The notes under the pieces: model-generated | Databases searched by the model: none | What the model saw: the letters and a program-made list of their open reading frames with translations, nothing else | Told to the model about the DNA's origin: nothing | Made by a program: the position numbers and the translations under genes | In this document: one piece after another, positions 49,897-59,276 of the stretch | How the letters are laid out: each line of letters begins with the position of its first letter | Position numbering within the stretch: position 1 is the stretch's first letter | Assembly (NCBI RefSeq): GCF_017742995.1 | Contig: NZ_CP072425.1 | Location: 1,054,001-1,118,000, forward strand | Direction of reading: 5' to 3' | Source: Pseudoalteromonas viridis | GTDB taxonomy: Bacteria; Pseudomonadota; Gammaproteobacteria; Enterobacterales; Alteromonadaceae | Length of the DNA: 64,000 nucleotides

Positions 49897-52632
49897 ATGA
49901 TAAAAACAAAATTCACTCCACTGGCGCTCCTTGTGGCCGCCGCAACCGCGCCTGTGCAGGCGCAGGTCATCATGTCAGAGTACATTGAGGGCAGCTCCAA
50001 CAACAAAGCAGTCGAGCTTTTCAATACTTCAGAAAACGCAATATCACTGGCCGGTTACACGCTCAGCTATTACTCAAATGGCGGTACAGATGCGTCTAAT
50101 ACCATAGAGCTAAGCGGTGAAATCGCAGCCGGTGGTACCTATGTCATCGCAAACAGCAGCGCAGTCGACACAGTACTGAATGCCGCACAGCTGACAATCG
50201 GTGGCAGCTGGTTCAATGGTGACGATGCCATCGTATTGCGCAATGGCGATACCGTACTAGACAGCTTTGGCCAGGTTGGCTTTGACCCAGGCAGCAGCTG
50301 GGAAAACAATGGCGTTGCAACCAAAGACAAAACACTGCGCCGCAATATCGAAGTAACGACAGGTCGTACTGCATTTGATGCCGCATTTGATCCTAGCGCC
50401 GAGTGGGTACAGTTCGAAAAAGACGATTTCAGTGGCCTGGGAAGCCACAGTGGCGACACCGGCGGTGACAATGGTGGCGATGATGGCGACAAGCCAGAAC
50501 CTCTCGTGTGTGGTGAAGCCGCCACAGCCATCAATGCCATTCAGGGCAACACCGATGAAAGCCCGCTGAAAGACCAAATCGTCACGATTGAAGCCGTTGT
50601 TACGGCCGACCTGCAAGGCGATGATCAGCTTAAAGGCTTCTTCGTTCAGTCGCTGGCAGCCGATATGGACGAAGACAACATGACCTCAGAAGGTCTGTTT
50701 GTGTATTACAAAGATGTCGACGTTAAGGTTGGCGATCAGGTCCGCGTACAAGGTACAGTTCAGGAATTCTATAACGCAACTCAGCTTGGCAATGTCACCC
50801 AGCTTGAGGTATGCGGCAGCGCTGATGTTCAGGCACAAATGCTGACTCTGCCTGTCAGTGAAATCAGCGATCTGGAAGCGGTTGAAGGCATGCTGGTTAG
50901 CCTGTCAAATCAAATGGTCGTTGCAGACACCTACAACCTGGGTCGCTATGGCGAGGTTGGCCTGGCAACAGAGCGCTTGTACCAGGGCACTCAAATCGCT
51001 ATGCCTGGCGATGCAGCCAACGCATTAGAAGCTGAAAACAAGAAGAAATACCTGTTAATGGATGATGGCTCAACTGCTCAGAATCCAGAAGTCATTCCTT
51101 ATCCAAGCACGGGTCTGGATGCCTATAAAACCATCCGCCTCGGTGACACTGTCACTAACCTGGAAGGGGTGATTGCATACAGCTTTGGTCAGTACCGTCT
51201 GAATCCGACGAAGGCACCGACTTTCAACAATACCAATGAGCGTACTGAGGCACCTGAACTGAAAGGTGAAGGCGACCTGCGTATTGCTAGCTTTAACGTG
51301 CTGAACTACTTCAATGGCGACGGCCAGGGCGCTGGTTTCCCAACACCACGAGGTGCAGACACAGCCGAGGAGTTGGTCCGTCAGGAAGCTAAGCTTGTAT
51401 CAGCAATCACCGCACTGGATGCCGATGTTATTGGTCTGATGGAGATAGAAAACGACGGGTTTGGTGAGCACAGCGCGATTGCTGATCTGGTAAAAGCGAT
51501 CAATGCAGAATCTGAATACACTTATGCATACGTCAATTTCAATACTGACATGATCGGCACCGACGATATCACAACGGGTATTATCTACCGCACCGACACA
51601 GTTGAAGAAGCCGGCACAGCTAGCTTCACAACCGCTGTGCCGTTTGATTACAGCAACCGCCCACCCACGGCGCAAAGCTTCCGTAAGCTGGATAACAACG
51701 AAGAATTTACTGTTGCAGTCGCTCACCTGAAATCCAAAGGCTGTGGCAAGTCAGCAGAAGGTGATAATGCCGATCAGGGCGATGGCCAGGCTTGTTGGAA
51801 TGCCATTCGTACCCAAGGTGCCAATGCGTTCGCAGACTGGCTGGCAACCAACCCAACAGGTAACGACGATGCTGATGTGATTCTGGTTGGTGACATGAAT
51901 GCATATGCCATGGAAGATCCAATGCGTGCATTCGAAGACAAAGGTCTGAGCAATGTCATCACCCATGTAGATAGCAATACGCTGGGTTATTCTTACAATT
52001 TCTCAGGCCGTTTGGGCAGCCTGGATCACGCTTTAGCCTCTGCTTCACTGCTTGCGAAAGTAACCGATGCGACGGACTGGCACATCAATGCCGATGAGCC
52101 GCGTATGCTGGATTACAACACGGAATACCGCACGGATGCACAAATTGCTGAGCTGTATGCGACCCATGCATATCGTGCTTCTGACCACGATCCTGTGATT
52201 GTAGAAATTAAAACGGTTGCTGCCGAGCCGCCGGTTGACCCACGCCCAGTGATTGAAGCCGGTCAGCGCTTCAAGGTCGCAGAGAACACCTCGCTCAACA
52301 CCATTATTGGTACGCTGAAATTCTCAGATGCCGACGCGGATGTCACACCCGTTGAACGCTTTATCGTGACGGGTACAAACGTGATTGCAGTCAACGAAGC
52401 GGGCCAGGTTGTTGTTGCAGGTGAACTGGATTATGAATTCGACAACCGCATCGAGTTTATGGTTCAGGCACAAGACACTGCAGGTAATCTGTCAGAACAA
52501 GTGCAGGTTGTCGTTAATGTGACAGACGTCAAACGAGGCGATGACAATGACAGTGACGATGACTCAGGCAGCTTTGGCTGGCTGGCATTGTTCGCCGCAC
52601 CTCTGGCACTACTGCGCCGTCGTAGTAAATAA
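49897..52632 (+). CDS. Extracellular nuclease (ExeM/NucH type) with GlyGly-CTERM
   Basis: A 911-residue secreted protein. A signal peptide (about 1-22) precedes a lamin-tail-like domain (about 23-160, VIMSEYIEGSSNNKAVEL), an Asp/Gly-rich linker and an OB-fold-like region (about 200-400). The endonuclease/exonuclease/phosphatase domain (about 450-780) shows IASFNVLNYF, LMEIENDGF, VGDMNAY and SDHDPVIVE. A cadherin-like domain (about 790-880) and a C-terminal GSFGW-hydrophobic-RRR tail follow. The tail is the GlyGly-CTERM signal removed by rhombosortase. Probably degrades extracellular DNA, as in Shewanella ExeM. Start at the ATG before the signal peptide. Confidence 0.92.
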   Translation: MIKTKFTPLALLVAAATAPVQAQVIMSEYIEGSSNNKAVELFNTSENAISLAGYTLSYYSNGGTDASNTIELSGEIAAGGTYVIANSSAVDTVLNAAQLTIGGSWFNGDDAIVLRNGDTVLDSFGQVGFDPGSSWENNGVATKDKTLRRNIEVTTGRTAFDAAFDPSAEWVQFEKDDFSGLGSHSGDTGGDNGGDDGDKPEPLVCGEAATAINAIQGNTDESPLKDQIVTIEAVVTADLQGDDQLKGFFVQSLAADMDEDNMTSEGLFVYYKDVDVKVGDQVRVQGTVQEFYNATQLGNVTQLEVCGSADVQAQMLTLPVSEISDLEAVEGMLVSLSNQMVVADTYNLGRYGEVGLATERLYQGTQIAMPGDAANALEAENKKKYLLMDDGSTAQNPEVIPYPSTGLDAYKTIRLGDTVTNLEGVIAYSFGQYRLNPTKAPTFNNTNERTEAPELKGEGDLRIASFNVLNYFNGDGQGAGFPTPRGADTAEELVRQEAKLVSAITALDADVIGLMEIENDGFGEHSAIADLVKAINAESEYTYAYVNFNTDMIGTDDITTGIIYRTDTVEEAGTASFTTAVPFDYSNRPPTAQSFRKLDNNEEFTVAVAHLKSKGCGKSAEGDNADQGDGQACWNAIRTQGANAFADWLATNPTGNDDADVILVGDMNAYAMEDPMRAFEDKGLSNVITHVDSNTLGYSYNFSGRLGSLDHALASASLLAKVTDATDWHINADEPRMLDYNTEYRTDAQIAELYATHAYRASDHDPVIVEIKTVAAEPPVDPRPVIEAGQRFKVAENTSLNTIIGTLKFSDADADVTPVERFIVTGTNVIAVNEAGQVVVAGELDYEFDNRIEFMVQAQDTAGNLSEQVQVVVNVTDVKRGDDNDSDDDSGSFGWLALFAAPLALLRRRSK

Positions 52633-52660
52633 CGCACCGGATAAGTGGCGTTAGCCAGAT

Positions 52661-52690
52661 AAAAAAAATGCGCCTTACGGCGCATTTTTT
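52661..52690 (+). terminator. Terminator after the nuclease gene
   Basis: AAAAAATGCGCC and GGCGCATTTTTT form a 12-bp stem around TTAC, about 28 bp after the stop; symmetric enough to work on either strand. Confidence 0.9.
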
Positions 52691-52737
52691 GTTTGCTCTC
52701 AGTTTAATACCTATTCACTCGGTGAATGGATGTACCA

Positions 52738-53160
52738 TCAGGCGCTTGCCTGATGGTTTTTTTCTGATATTGGCACCGACAATATCTGAGCTGCTCTACT
52801 CAACTCAGCATCATCAATAGACCAATAAGGAAAGGATAACCTGCGATTGTTATTCAGGGTGACCTTTAAACACCGCAATGGGCCGAACTTCTGTAGCTCC
52901 AGTAACGATATTTCGTCTGCGTGCACATAGCGTATTTTTACCCATGTGCGATAACAAATTCCTGCTTTATCAATATGTACAAATCGCTTATCGGTGAGTG
53001 TCATCAGCACAATCAAGCCAACACTCGCCAGCGACAGAACCATCAGTGATGAGGCAACACTATTCAGGGCCACTAAATTCATCATCACATAACACAACGA
53101 AATACCACACACGGTGGCTAAGACGGCAAACCAGCTGATATCCAAATCTATGGTTCTCAT
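52738..53160 (-). CDS. Small membrane protein, function unknown
   Basis: A 140-residue protein with two membrane helices (about 9-30 and 37-55), then a cytoplasmic domain (about 58-135) with beta-strands resembling a bacterial PH-like fold (HADEISLLELQKFGPLRCLKVTL). I do not recognise a named family. It stands alone between the nuclease terminator and fusA. Confidence 0.6.
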   Translation of the reverse strand: MRTIDLDISWFAVLATVCGISLCYVMMNLVALNSVASSLMVLSLASVGLIVLMTLTDKRFVHIDKAGICYRTWVKIRYVHADEISLLELQKFGPLRCLKVTLNNNRRLSFPYWSIDDAELSRAAQILSVPISEKNHQASA

Positions 53161-53369
53161 GAGTACCTCCCAATTTTACTCAATGATTAGCAGAGTCGAG
53201 TGACTCTGAGCGCTAATGATAAAGTCGCAAAGTTCCTAAATCAAGTCCGTTTATGTAATTTTTAGCAACAGTCGAGGGCGCTGGCTGGTGAGTTAGCGAA
53301 CAAATGAATTTATTTATATTTTTACCCAAAAATAACCCGGTAAAGATTACGAAAGAAATTAGAGGCATT

Positions 53370-53397
53370 AAAAAAGGCCGCAAATGCGGCCTTTTTT
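53370..53397 (-). terminator. Terminator after fusA
   Basis: AAAAAAGGCCGC pairs with GCGGCCTTTTTT around AAAT, 18 bp after the fusA stop. It is preceded by GGCATTAAAAAAGGC, the same phrase as in the tuf terminators. Confidence 0.92.
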
Positions 53398-53415
53398 CAG
53401 AAATCACTCAACTAA

Positions 53416-55503
53416 TTACTTAGCTGCTTTTTTCTCTTTCTCAGCTGCGATTACTGCGTCAGCAACGTTTGCCGGGCAAGGTGCATAGTGAGAGAATTCC
53501 ATTGAGAACTGACCACGACCAGACGTGATAGTACGCAGGTGACCAATGTATCCGAACATTTCAGATAGTGGTACTTCACCTTTGATACGTACGCCAGTTG
53601 CGCCAGCTTCCTGGTCTTTGATCATACCACGACGACGGTTAAGGTCACCGATTACGTCACCTACATTGTCTTCTGGAGTGAACACGTCAACCTTCATCAC
53701 AGGCTCAAGAAGCTGAGGACCCGCTTTAGGGATTGACTGACGGAATGCACCTTTCGCTGCGATTTCGAACGCGATTGCTGATGAGTCAACTGCGTGGAAA
53801 CCACCGTCGAATAGCTCAACTTCAACGTCTAGTACTGGGAAGCCAGCCAGAACACCTTCGTCCATCATCATCTTGAAGCCTTTCTCAACTGCTGGCCAGA
53901 ATTCCTTAGGAACGTTACCACCAACAACTGAAGATGAGAAAGTGTAGCCAGAGTTAGGCTCACCCGGCTTGATGCGGTAGTCGATCTTACCGAACTGACC
54001 AGAACCACCAGACTGCTTCTTGTGCGTGTAGCTATCTTCAACTTCTTGCGTGATAGTTTCACGGTAAGCAACCTGAGGCTGACCAACGATTAGTTCAACA
54101 CCGTAAGTACGCTTAAGGATGTCAACTTTGATGTCAAGGTGAAGCTCACCCATACCTTTAAGGATGGTTTCGCCTGAATCTTCGTCAGTTTCAACCTGGA
54201 ATGACGGATCTTCTGCAACCATCTTACCAATCGCGATACCCATCTTCTCGTTACCACCTTTATCTTTAGGTGCTACCGCGATAGAGATTACCGGATCAGG
54301 GAAGATCATCGCTTCAAGTGTACATTCGTGCTTAGGATCACACAGCGTGTGACCAGTTTGAACGTTCTTCATGCCTACAACCGCGATGATGTCACCCGCT
54401 TGTGCTTCAGTCAGTTCGTTACGCTCGTCTGCCTGCATCTCAACCATACGGCCGATACGCTCTGTTTTACCAGTTGCAGAGTTAAGTACTGTGTCACCTT
54501 TTTTCATGCGACCAGAGTAGATACGGATAAAGGTCAGGGCGCCGAAACGGTCATCCATGATCTTAAACGCAAGCGCTTTAAGCGGCTCATCAGCAGAAAC
54601 AGTTGCTACTTCACCAGTAGGCTCACCCGTTTCTTTGTCAGTCAGAGGCTGAGGATCAACTTCTGTAGGCGCAGGCAGGTAATCTACAACCGCGTCTAGT
54701 ACCAGCTGCATACCTTTGTTTTTGAACGCAGAACCACAGTAAGTTGGGAAGAACGCCAGCTCGCGAGTACCTTTACGGATACATGCTTTGATCTGCTCAA
54801 GAGAAGGCATTTCACCTTCCATGTACGCTTCCATCAGGTCGTCGTCTTGCTCAACCGCAGTTTCGATCAGCATTTCATGGTATTCTTCAACTTTGTCAAC
54901 CATGTCTGCTGGAACGTCTTTGATTTCGTAGTTTTCTGGAAGACCCGTTTCGTCCCAAACGTACGCTTTCTTTTCAAGTACGTCTACAACACCACAGAAC
55001 TCGTCTTCGATACCGATAGGCAGAGTCATAACCAGCGGGTTAGCAGCAAGTACTTTCTCAACCTGACCAACTACGCGGTAGAAGTCTGCACCCATACGGT
55101 CCAGCTTGTTTACGAAGATAACACGAGCAACTTCTGACTCGTTCGCATAACGCCAGTTAGTCTCTGACTGAGGCTCAACACCGCCAGATCCACAGAATAC
55201 ACCGATACCACCGTCAAGTACTTTCAGTGAACGATATACTTCAACTGTGAAGTCAACGTGTCCAGGAGTATCGATAACGTTTAAACGGTGGCCTTTCCAC
55301 TCACACGTTACCGCTGCTGATTGGATTGTAATACCACGCTCAGCTTCCTGCTCCATGAAGTCAGTAGTAGACTCACCGTCATGTACTTCACCCGTTTTGT
55401 GGATTTTACCAGTAAGCTTTAGAATACGCTCAGTGGTGGTAGTTTTACCCGCATCAACGTGCGCGAAAATACCAATGTTTCTGTATTTCGATAAATCTGC
55501 CAT
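53416..55503 (-). CDS. fusA: Elongation factor G, stand-alone copy
   Basis: A 695-residue translocase GTPase. It has G1 [11 protein letters not shown] (about 15-25), switch RGITIQSA, G3 DTPGHVDF and G4 NKLDRMG, then domains II-V in normal order. It is not in an rpsL-rpsG-fusA-tuf operon: a permease lies upstream and the gene has its own terminator. Its N-terminus ([28 protein letters not shown]) and length match the second EF-G (often named EF-G 2) of Vibrio and Shewanella, so a second copy in the str operon is expected elsewhere. Codon bias is strong, so it seems well expressed. Confidence 0.93.
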   Translation of the reverse strand: MADLSKYRNIGIFAHVDAGKTTTTERILKLTGKIHKTGEVHDGESTTDFMEQEAERGITIQSAAVTCEWKGHRLNVIDTPGHVDFTVEVYRSLKVLDGGIGVFCGSGGVEPQSETNWRYANESEVARVIFVNKLDRMGADFYRVVGQVEKVLAANPLVMTLPIGIEDEFCGVVDVLEKKAYVWDETGLPENYEIKDVPADMVDKVEEYHEMLIETAVEQDDDLMEAYMEGEMPSLEQIKACIRKGTRELAFFPTYCGSAFKNKGMQLVLDAVVDYLPAPTEVDPQPLTDKETGEPTGEVATVSADEPLKALAFKIMDDRFGALTFIRIYSGRMKKGDTVLNSATGKTERIGRMVEMQADERNELTEAQAGDIIAVVGMKNVQTGHTLCDPKHECTLEAMIFPDPVISIAVAPKDKGGNEKMGIAIGKMVAEDPSFQVETDEDSGETILKGMGELHLDIKVDILKRTYGVELIVGQPQVAYRETITQEVEDSYTHKKQSGGSGQFGKIDYRIKPGEPNSGYTFSSSVVGGNVPKEFWPAVEKGFKMMMDEGVLAGFPVLDVEVELFDGGFHAVDSSAIAFEIAAKGAFRQSIPKAGPQLLEPVMKVDVFTPEDNVGDVIGDLNRRRGMIKDQEAGATGVRIKGEVPLSEMFGYIGHLRTITSGRGQFSMEFSHYAPCPANVADAVIAAEKEKKAAK

Positions 55504-55812
55504 TGTTTTACTCTATTTAAAGTAGAAAAATTATTCGGCGGGAGTATATCACCTCTTTAGGCGAACATCATCCTTCACGTCGTCTAAAATGCAATCAATT
55601 TGAGAAAAAAGTGGTTTATAGTGGAATGTATTTTGCTTAGGCCGTATTTAAGGGGCGCAAAACGCCGTCAGATAAAGCATGTCCCCCTTTTAACAGGCTG
55701 TGAAAGCCTGCTTGTCAGCCTGCAAGTTTGCCAATTCAGTCCACCTGAACACGCAAAAAGGTGCCAGCTTGCAGCGTCGCTTCCTCACCCCGCCACAAGC
55801 ATCGAGCGCTGA
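55504..55812. promoter_or_regulatory. fusA upstream region
   Basis: On the minus strand TATACT (55548-55543), followed by CCCGCC, is a likely -10 box with GC-rich discriminator about 40 bp before the fusA start; the -35 region is weak. The rest of this 309-bp gap, up to the permease stop, shows no gene; a short GC stem (GGCG..CGCC) lies near 55657. Confidence 0.45.
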
Positions 55813-57114
55813 TTAAAACCAGATAAATAGCCCGAGGATCAGCGCAACGCCCAATAAGGGCACGCACACGGTCAGTACCGCCAGCGGCCAGTAAGCGTCC
55901 TGATGTTTTTCTCCACATATTGCCCGCACTGTGGTCACAACATAACCATTATGCGGCAAGGTATCTAAGGCGCCGGAGCTTATCGCCACAACCCGGTGAA
56001 GCTGGCTGGCGTCCACACCCAAATCCAGATAATGCGGAGCAACCAGGGGCAATGCGATGGCCTGTCCACCCGATGCCGACCCTGTCAGTGCGGCGATCAC
56101 ACTCACCGCAATCGCGGCACCCAGCAGTTCGTTGCCGGGAATGCTGGTCATCAAAGCAACGGCCTCATTGAACGCCGGCGTGCCCTTGGCCACCGCACCA
56201 AACCCCACCACCGCTGCGGTATTACCGATGGCCACCAGAGCCCCGGTGGTACCTAAGTTGACCGCCTGAGAGAGATTTTGAAAGTGCTTGAAGTTGATCG
56301 CTAATATCGTCAACACCCCGCCCAATAAAGCAACGATCAAGGCGTTTTGTTGAAGCGTGCTGTGCAAGGTAAATGACAAAATCAGCACCACCAGCAAGGG
56401 CAGCAAGCCGGTGATCGGGTGCGGCAAGGCACGCTGGACTTGTTCCGGGTCGTTATCACGCGCCACAAAGCACTCACCATTGGCCACTGCCCGGCGGATC
56501 ATCCAGCTCAATAAGAAGTAGCCCAGTCCCGCCATAAATATGGCCACCACCAGACTCTCCTGCCAGGCGGCATACGGCGAGGTGCCCAGGTATTTGATGG
56601 GGATCCAGTTTTGGATTTCGGGCGATCCTGCCGAGGTCATGGTGAAGGTCACAGAGCCAAATGCCAGCACCGCCGGAATAAAGCGCCGGGGCAGATTGGC
56701 GTCCTTAAACAAGCTCAAAGCCATGGGATAAACAGAAAAGGCGACAATAAACACACTGACGCCGCCGTAGGTCAGCAAAGCACAGGCCAGCACCACGGCC
56801 AGCACCGCGTATTTCATTCCAATTTTGCCAATCACATAATGCGCAATGGCATCAGCCGCCCCGCTGTCTTCCATAAACTTGCCGAACAAAGAGCCCAGCA
56901 GGAACATTAAAAACCAGGCTTGCAAAAAGCCGGCAAACCCGGCCATATATAGAGACACAAAGGGTTGTCCTGCGCTGGCATTAAATAGAGCAATATCACT
57001 GGTCAGCGCGACAATGAGTGCACACAAAGGCGCAGCGATAAACAAGTTGACCCCGCGCAGGGTCAGGCCAATCAGCAGTGCCAGTGCACCGATTAAGCCA
57101 AGCAAACTTAGCAT
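55813..57114 (-). CDS. GntP-family permease
   Basis: A 433-residue membrane protein with about 12 hydrophobic segments and the GntP-type phrases FLMFLLGSLFGKFMEDSGAA, LTYGGVSVFIVAF and ALTGSASGGQAIAL. The family takes up gluconate and other small organic acids. No sugar-acid kinase, dehydrogenase or regulator is beside it, so the substrate cannot be named. Divergent from the secreted protein at 57243. Confidence 0.85.
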   Translation of the reverse strand: MLSLLGLIGALALLIGLTLRGVNLFIAAPLCALIVALTSDIALFNASAGQPFVSLYMAGFAGFLQAWFLMFLLGSLFGKFMEDSGAADAIAHYVIGKIGMKYAVLAVVLACALLTYGGVSVFIVAFSVYPMALSLFKDANLPRRFIPAVLAFGSVTFTMTSAGSPEIQNWIPIKYLGTSPYAAWQESLVVAIFMAGLGYFLLSWMIRRAVANGECFVARDNDPEQVQRALPHPITGLLPLLVVLILSFTLHSTLQQNALIVALLGGVLTILAINFKHFQNLSQAVNLGTTGALVAIGNTAAVVGFGAVAKGTPAFNEAVALMTSIPGNELLGAAIAVSVIAALTGSASGGQAIALPLVAPHYLDLGVDASQLHRVVAISSGALDTLPHNGYVVTTVRAICGEKHQDAYWPLAVLTVCVPLLGVALILGLFIWF

Positions 57115-57242
57115 AAATATCCTGTTTATTTTTTGTTATTTAAAGTTAGTTATACGGCAAATTGGCACTGGGATCGAGTATCCACCATGGAATATGTCTG
57201 ACACACCTGTCGGCGATAAAACAATCAATAAGGAGTCTAACA

Positions 57243-58124
57243 ATGTCTAAAGGCCACACTTTACTCGCGACAATACTGATGCTTACAACAAGCGTTTGTG
57301 CTCAGGCAATTGAGCGCGCAACCTGGCTATGGAAAAAAGGCGGCGACCCGCTGGGCGCAACGGCTATGATCACCACTCAGTCAACCCAGCAAACGCTGAT
57401 TGATTTGTTGCAGCAACAGGCGATATCTGACGTTTATGGATCCTACGGGCAATATACACAGACGCATACTCAGGCAGTTGCGCAGTGGAACCAGACACTG
57501 GCAGCGCAAGGCATTCAGTCGCACTACCTGATGGCGCAAAATACCTGGGTTTTCCCGTCCAATCACGACAAGATGCTGAGTAAGCTACAAACCCGTTTTA
57601 TCGACTATCAGCACAATGCGGCGCCAGATGCTGAATTTGCCGCACTGCACCTGGATATTGAGCCCCATGCGCTCAGTGAGTGGAAGCAAGGCACAGCCCA
57701 GTCACGCCAGGCTTTGTTATGGCAACTCATTGCTACATTTCAGGCAATCCGAACTTTGCTGGACGAGCAGAACATGACCCGGGTAAAACTATACGCGGAC
57801 ATTCCCACCTGGTATGACAGCTCAGATAAAATCGACTGGCCAGATCAGGGCGCGGCCTTTTTTACGGCGCTGAGTGAGGTATTGGATGGTATCTCAATTA
57901 TGGCTTACGAGCGGGATAACAGCGCTTCTATATTGAATGCGACCGCGATGGAACGTGCACTGGCCTCGCCCACATTTTCGGTAAGACTAGCCGTGGATGT
58001 CAGCACTACCTGGCAGAACCCGGCGCACTTAAACCGGGTCATTACTGAGCTTGAAGCGGCGCAGCAACGCGTCGATATTCACGATGCCTCTGATTACTAC
58101 TACTGGCTGCAAGCACATCAATAA
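57243..58124 (+). CDS. Secreted TIM-barrel-like protein, function unknown
   Basis: A 293-residue protein with a signal peptide (about 1-21, ending CAQA). The mature part has the rhythm of a beta/alpha barrel, with acidic residues at strand ends: LHLDIEPHAL (about 135-144), YADIPTWYD (about 185-193) and ISIMAYERD (about 217-225). This suggests a glycoside-hydrolase-like fold. No closer family is recognised. GGAG 6-7 bases before ATG 57243 sets the start. The sRNA cluster follows downstream. Confidence 0.65.
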   Translation: MSKGHTLLATILMLTTSVCAQAIERATWLWKKGGDPLGATAMITTQSTQQTLIDLLQQQAISDVYGSYGQYTQTHTQAVAQWNQTLAAQGIQSHYLMAQNTWVFPSNHDKMLSKLQTRFIDYQHNAAPDAEFAALHLDIEPHALSEWKQGTAQSRQALLWQLIATFQAIRTLLDEQNMTRVKLYADIPTWYDSSDKIDWPDQGAAFFTALSEVLDGISIMAYERDNSASILNATAMERALASPTFSVRLAVDVSTTWQNPAHLNRVITELEAAQQRVDIHDASDYYYWLQAHQ

Positions 58125-58231
58125 ACACGCTTTTACTTACCCTGATGATCGCATGTTAACGTTGCCTTTATGCACAACCTCATGGTTTGTATCTGCTCAT
58201 CATCACACTGACCCACACCAAAAAAAAGAAA

Positions 58232-58291
58232 TGAGAACTATTTTCAAAAAGGAATTGACAGGCACTTGAATCTAATTGATAATCAATCTCA
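58232..58291 (+). promoter_or_regulatory. Fur-controlled promoter of sRNA copy 1
   Basis: TTGACA (58255-58260), a 17-bp spacer and GATAAT (58278-58283). Fur-box-like 7-1-7 repeats lie upstream (TGAGAACTATTTTCA, 58232-58246) and over the -10 (TGATAATCAATCTCA, 58277-58291). Fur binding over the -10 would block transcription when iron is present. Confidence 0.75.
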
Positions 58292-58497
58292 ACAAAATGA
58301 CTCGACGGTGCATTTTGTTACTCTAATTGTTTCTCGACCCTGAAACGCGTGTTGCGCACGATAACAGCACTGGTTGTTACTGAGTTACATTGACGCCCCT
58401 TGGTGTAACTCAACAACCGCCTTATAGTTTACTTGCTACATTGCTCATATCGGTGACGGTAGATATGAACACAAAAAGCCCTCCTCAGGGCTTTTTT
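58290..58497 (+). ncRNA. RyhB-like iron-responsive sRNA, copy 1
   Basis: A predicted RNA of about 208 nt from the start implied by the promoter to the terminator hairpin. Near its 3' end (58438-58447) it has ACATTGCTCA, the core that E. coli RyhB uses to pair with target mRNAs, followed by TAT. The segment from ACTTGCTACATT to GGTAGATATGAA is identical in all three copies, while the middle varies. The 5' third is A/U-rich. The likely role is Hfq-dependent repression of iron-using genes during iron limitation, by analogy with RyhB. The start site is predicted, not measured. Confidence 0.7.
58473..58497 (+). terminator. Terminator of sRNA copy 1
   Basis: AAAAAGCCCT/AGGGCTTTTTT stem with a CCTC loop and T-run. 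Confidence 0.9.
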
Positions 58498-58647
58498 CAT
58501 TTCTGAATACTGATCCACTCCCAAGCCAAACTCACCCAGGTGACTGAAATAGTGTTATGACACCTCCAATACACGCGTCTAAGCTACAAGCCTGCTCACT
58601 GTGTTGCATCAGCAGATCCTGGCTTGATTAGTAGGATTTAAACTAAA

Positions 58648-58707
58648 TGAGAATTATTTTCAAGAATGGATTGACAGGCACAAAGAACTAACTGATAATC
58701 AATCTCA
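58648..58707 (+). promoter_or_regulatory. Fur-controlled promoter of sRNA copy 2
   Basis: TTGACA (58671-58676), a 17-bp spacer and GATAAT (58694-58699). The upstream Fur box TGAGAATTATTTTCA (58648-58662) differs from the 7-1-7 consensus TGATAATNATTATCA at only two positions. A second box (58693-58707) covers the -10. Confidence 0.8.
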
Positions 58708-58924
58708 ACAAAGCGAGATTGACGGCTCACTTTGTGACGGTACTAAGTTTGTTTCTCGACCCTGAAACACGTGATGCGCACGATAACAGCACAGGTTGCG
58801 GGTGTCTGGTATTAACGCCCCTTAATGCATGATACTGGCAACCAACTTACTATTTTACTTGCTACATTGCTCATATCGGTGACGGTAGATATGAACACAA
58901 AAAGCCCTGCTCGGGGCTTTTTTT
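58706..58924 (+). ncRNA. RyhB-like iron-responsive sRNA, copy 2
   Basis: A predicted RNA of about 219 nt with the RyhB-type core ACATTGCTCA at 58864-58873. The segment TTTCTCGACCCTGAAAC and the 3' core region are shared with copy 1. The 5' part contains GCGAGATTGACGGCTCA, shared with copy 3, so it is intermediate between the other two. A separate promoter and terminator make it an independent transcript. Confidence 0.72.
58899..58924 (+). terminator. Terminator of sRNA copy 2
   Basis: AAAAAGCCC/GGGGCTTTTTT stem with a short TGCTC-type loop and a T-run of seven. Confidence 0.9.
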
Positions 58925-58973
58925 ATGCCTGAAATTTACCGTTCAGACGCTTGAACACAGCCAAAAATGTAAA

Positions 58974-59033
58974 TGAGAATTAATTTCAAATAGGTGTTGA
59001 CACCCGACGGAATCTAACTGATAATCATTATCA
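58974..59033 (+). promoter_or_regulatory. Fur-controlled promoter of sRNA copy 3
   Basis: TTGACA (58997-59002), a 17-bp spacer and GATAAT (59020-59025). TGATAATCATTATCA (59019-59033) is a perfect 7-1-7 Fur box over the -10; TGAGAATTAATTTCA (58974-58988) lies upstream. Confidence 0.85.
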
Positions 59034-59249
59034 ACAAAACGAGATTGACGGCTCATTTTGTTTTAGTACTTAATTTGTTTCTCGACTCAGAAGTACGTGT
59101 TGCTTACGCAAAAAGCTCTGGTTGCAGGTGAAAAGCATTAACGCCCCTTGATGTGGCTTACCGGCAACCAACTCACATTTTACTTGCTACATTGCTCATA
59201 TCGGTGACGGTAGATATGAAATCAAAAAGCCCTGCCCCGGGCTTTTTTT
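59032..59249 (+). ncRNA. RyhB-like iron-responsive sRNA, copy 3
   Basis: A predicted RNA of about 218 nt with the core ACATTGCTCA at 59189-59198. It is the most diverged copy in the middle (CTCAGAAGTACGTGTTGC for CCTGAAACACGTG), but the last 60 nt before the terminator are essentially unchanged. It lies immediately before the convergent YlqF gene, whose stop is 28 bp after the terminator. Confidence 0.72.
59224..59249 (+). terminator. Terminator of sRNA copy 3
   Basis: AAAAAGCCC/GGGCTTTTTTT stem with a TGCCCC-type loop. Confidence 0.9.
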
Positions 59250-59276
59250 ATGTCTGATTTTTAAGCAAAGCAAACC

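Noticed and set aside
58826..58929. A small hydrophobic peptide (ILLATLLISVTVDMN) readable within sRNA copy 2, with open counterparts in copies 1 and 3
   Set aside because: Conservation is at the level of every base rather than of codons, start codons differ or are missing, there is no ribosome-binding sequence, and the frame runs into the terminator. A dual-function RNA is not excluded but not supported.
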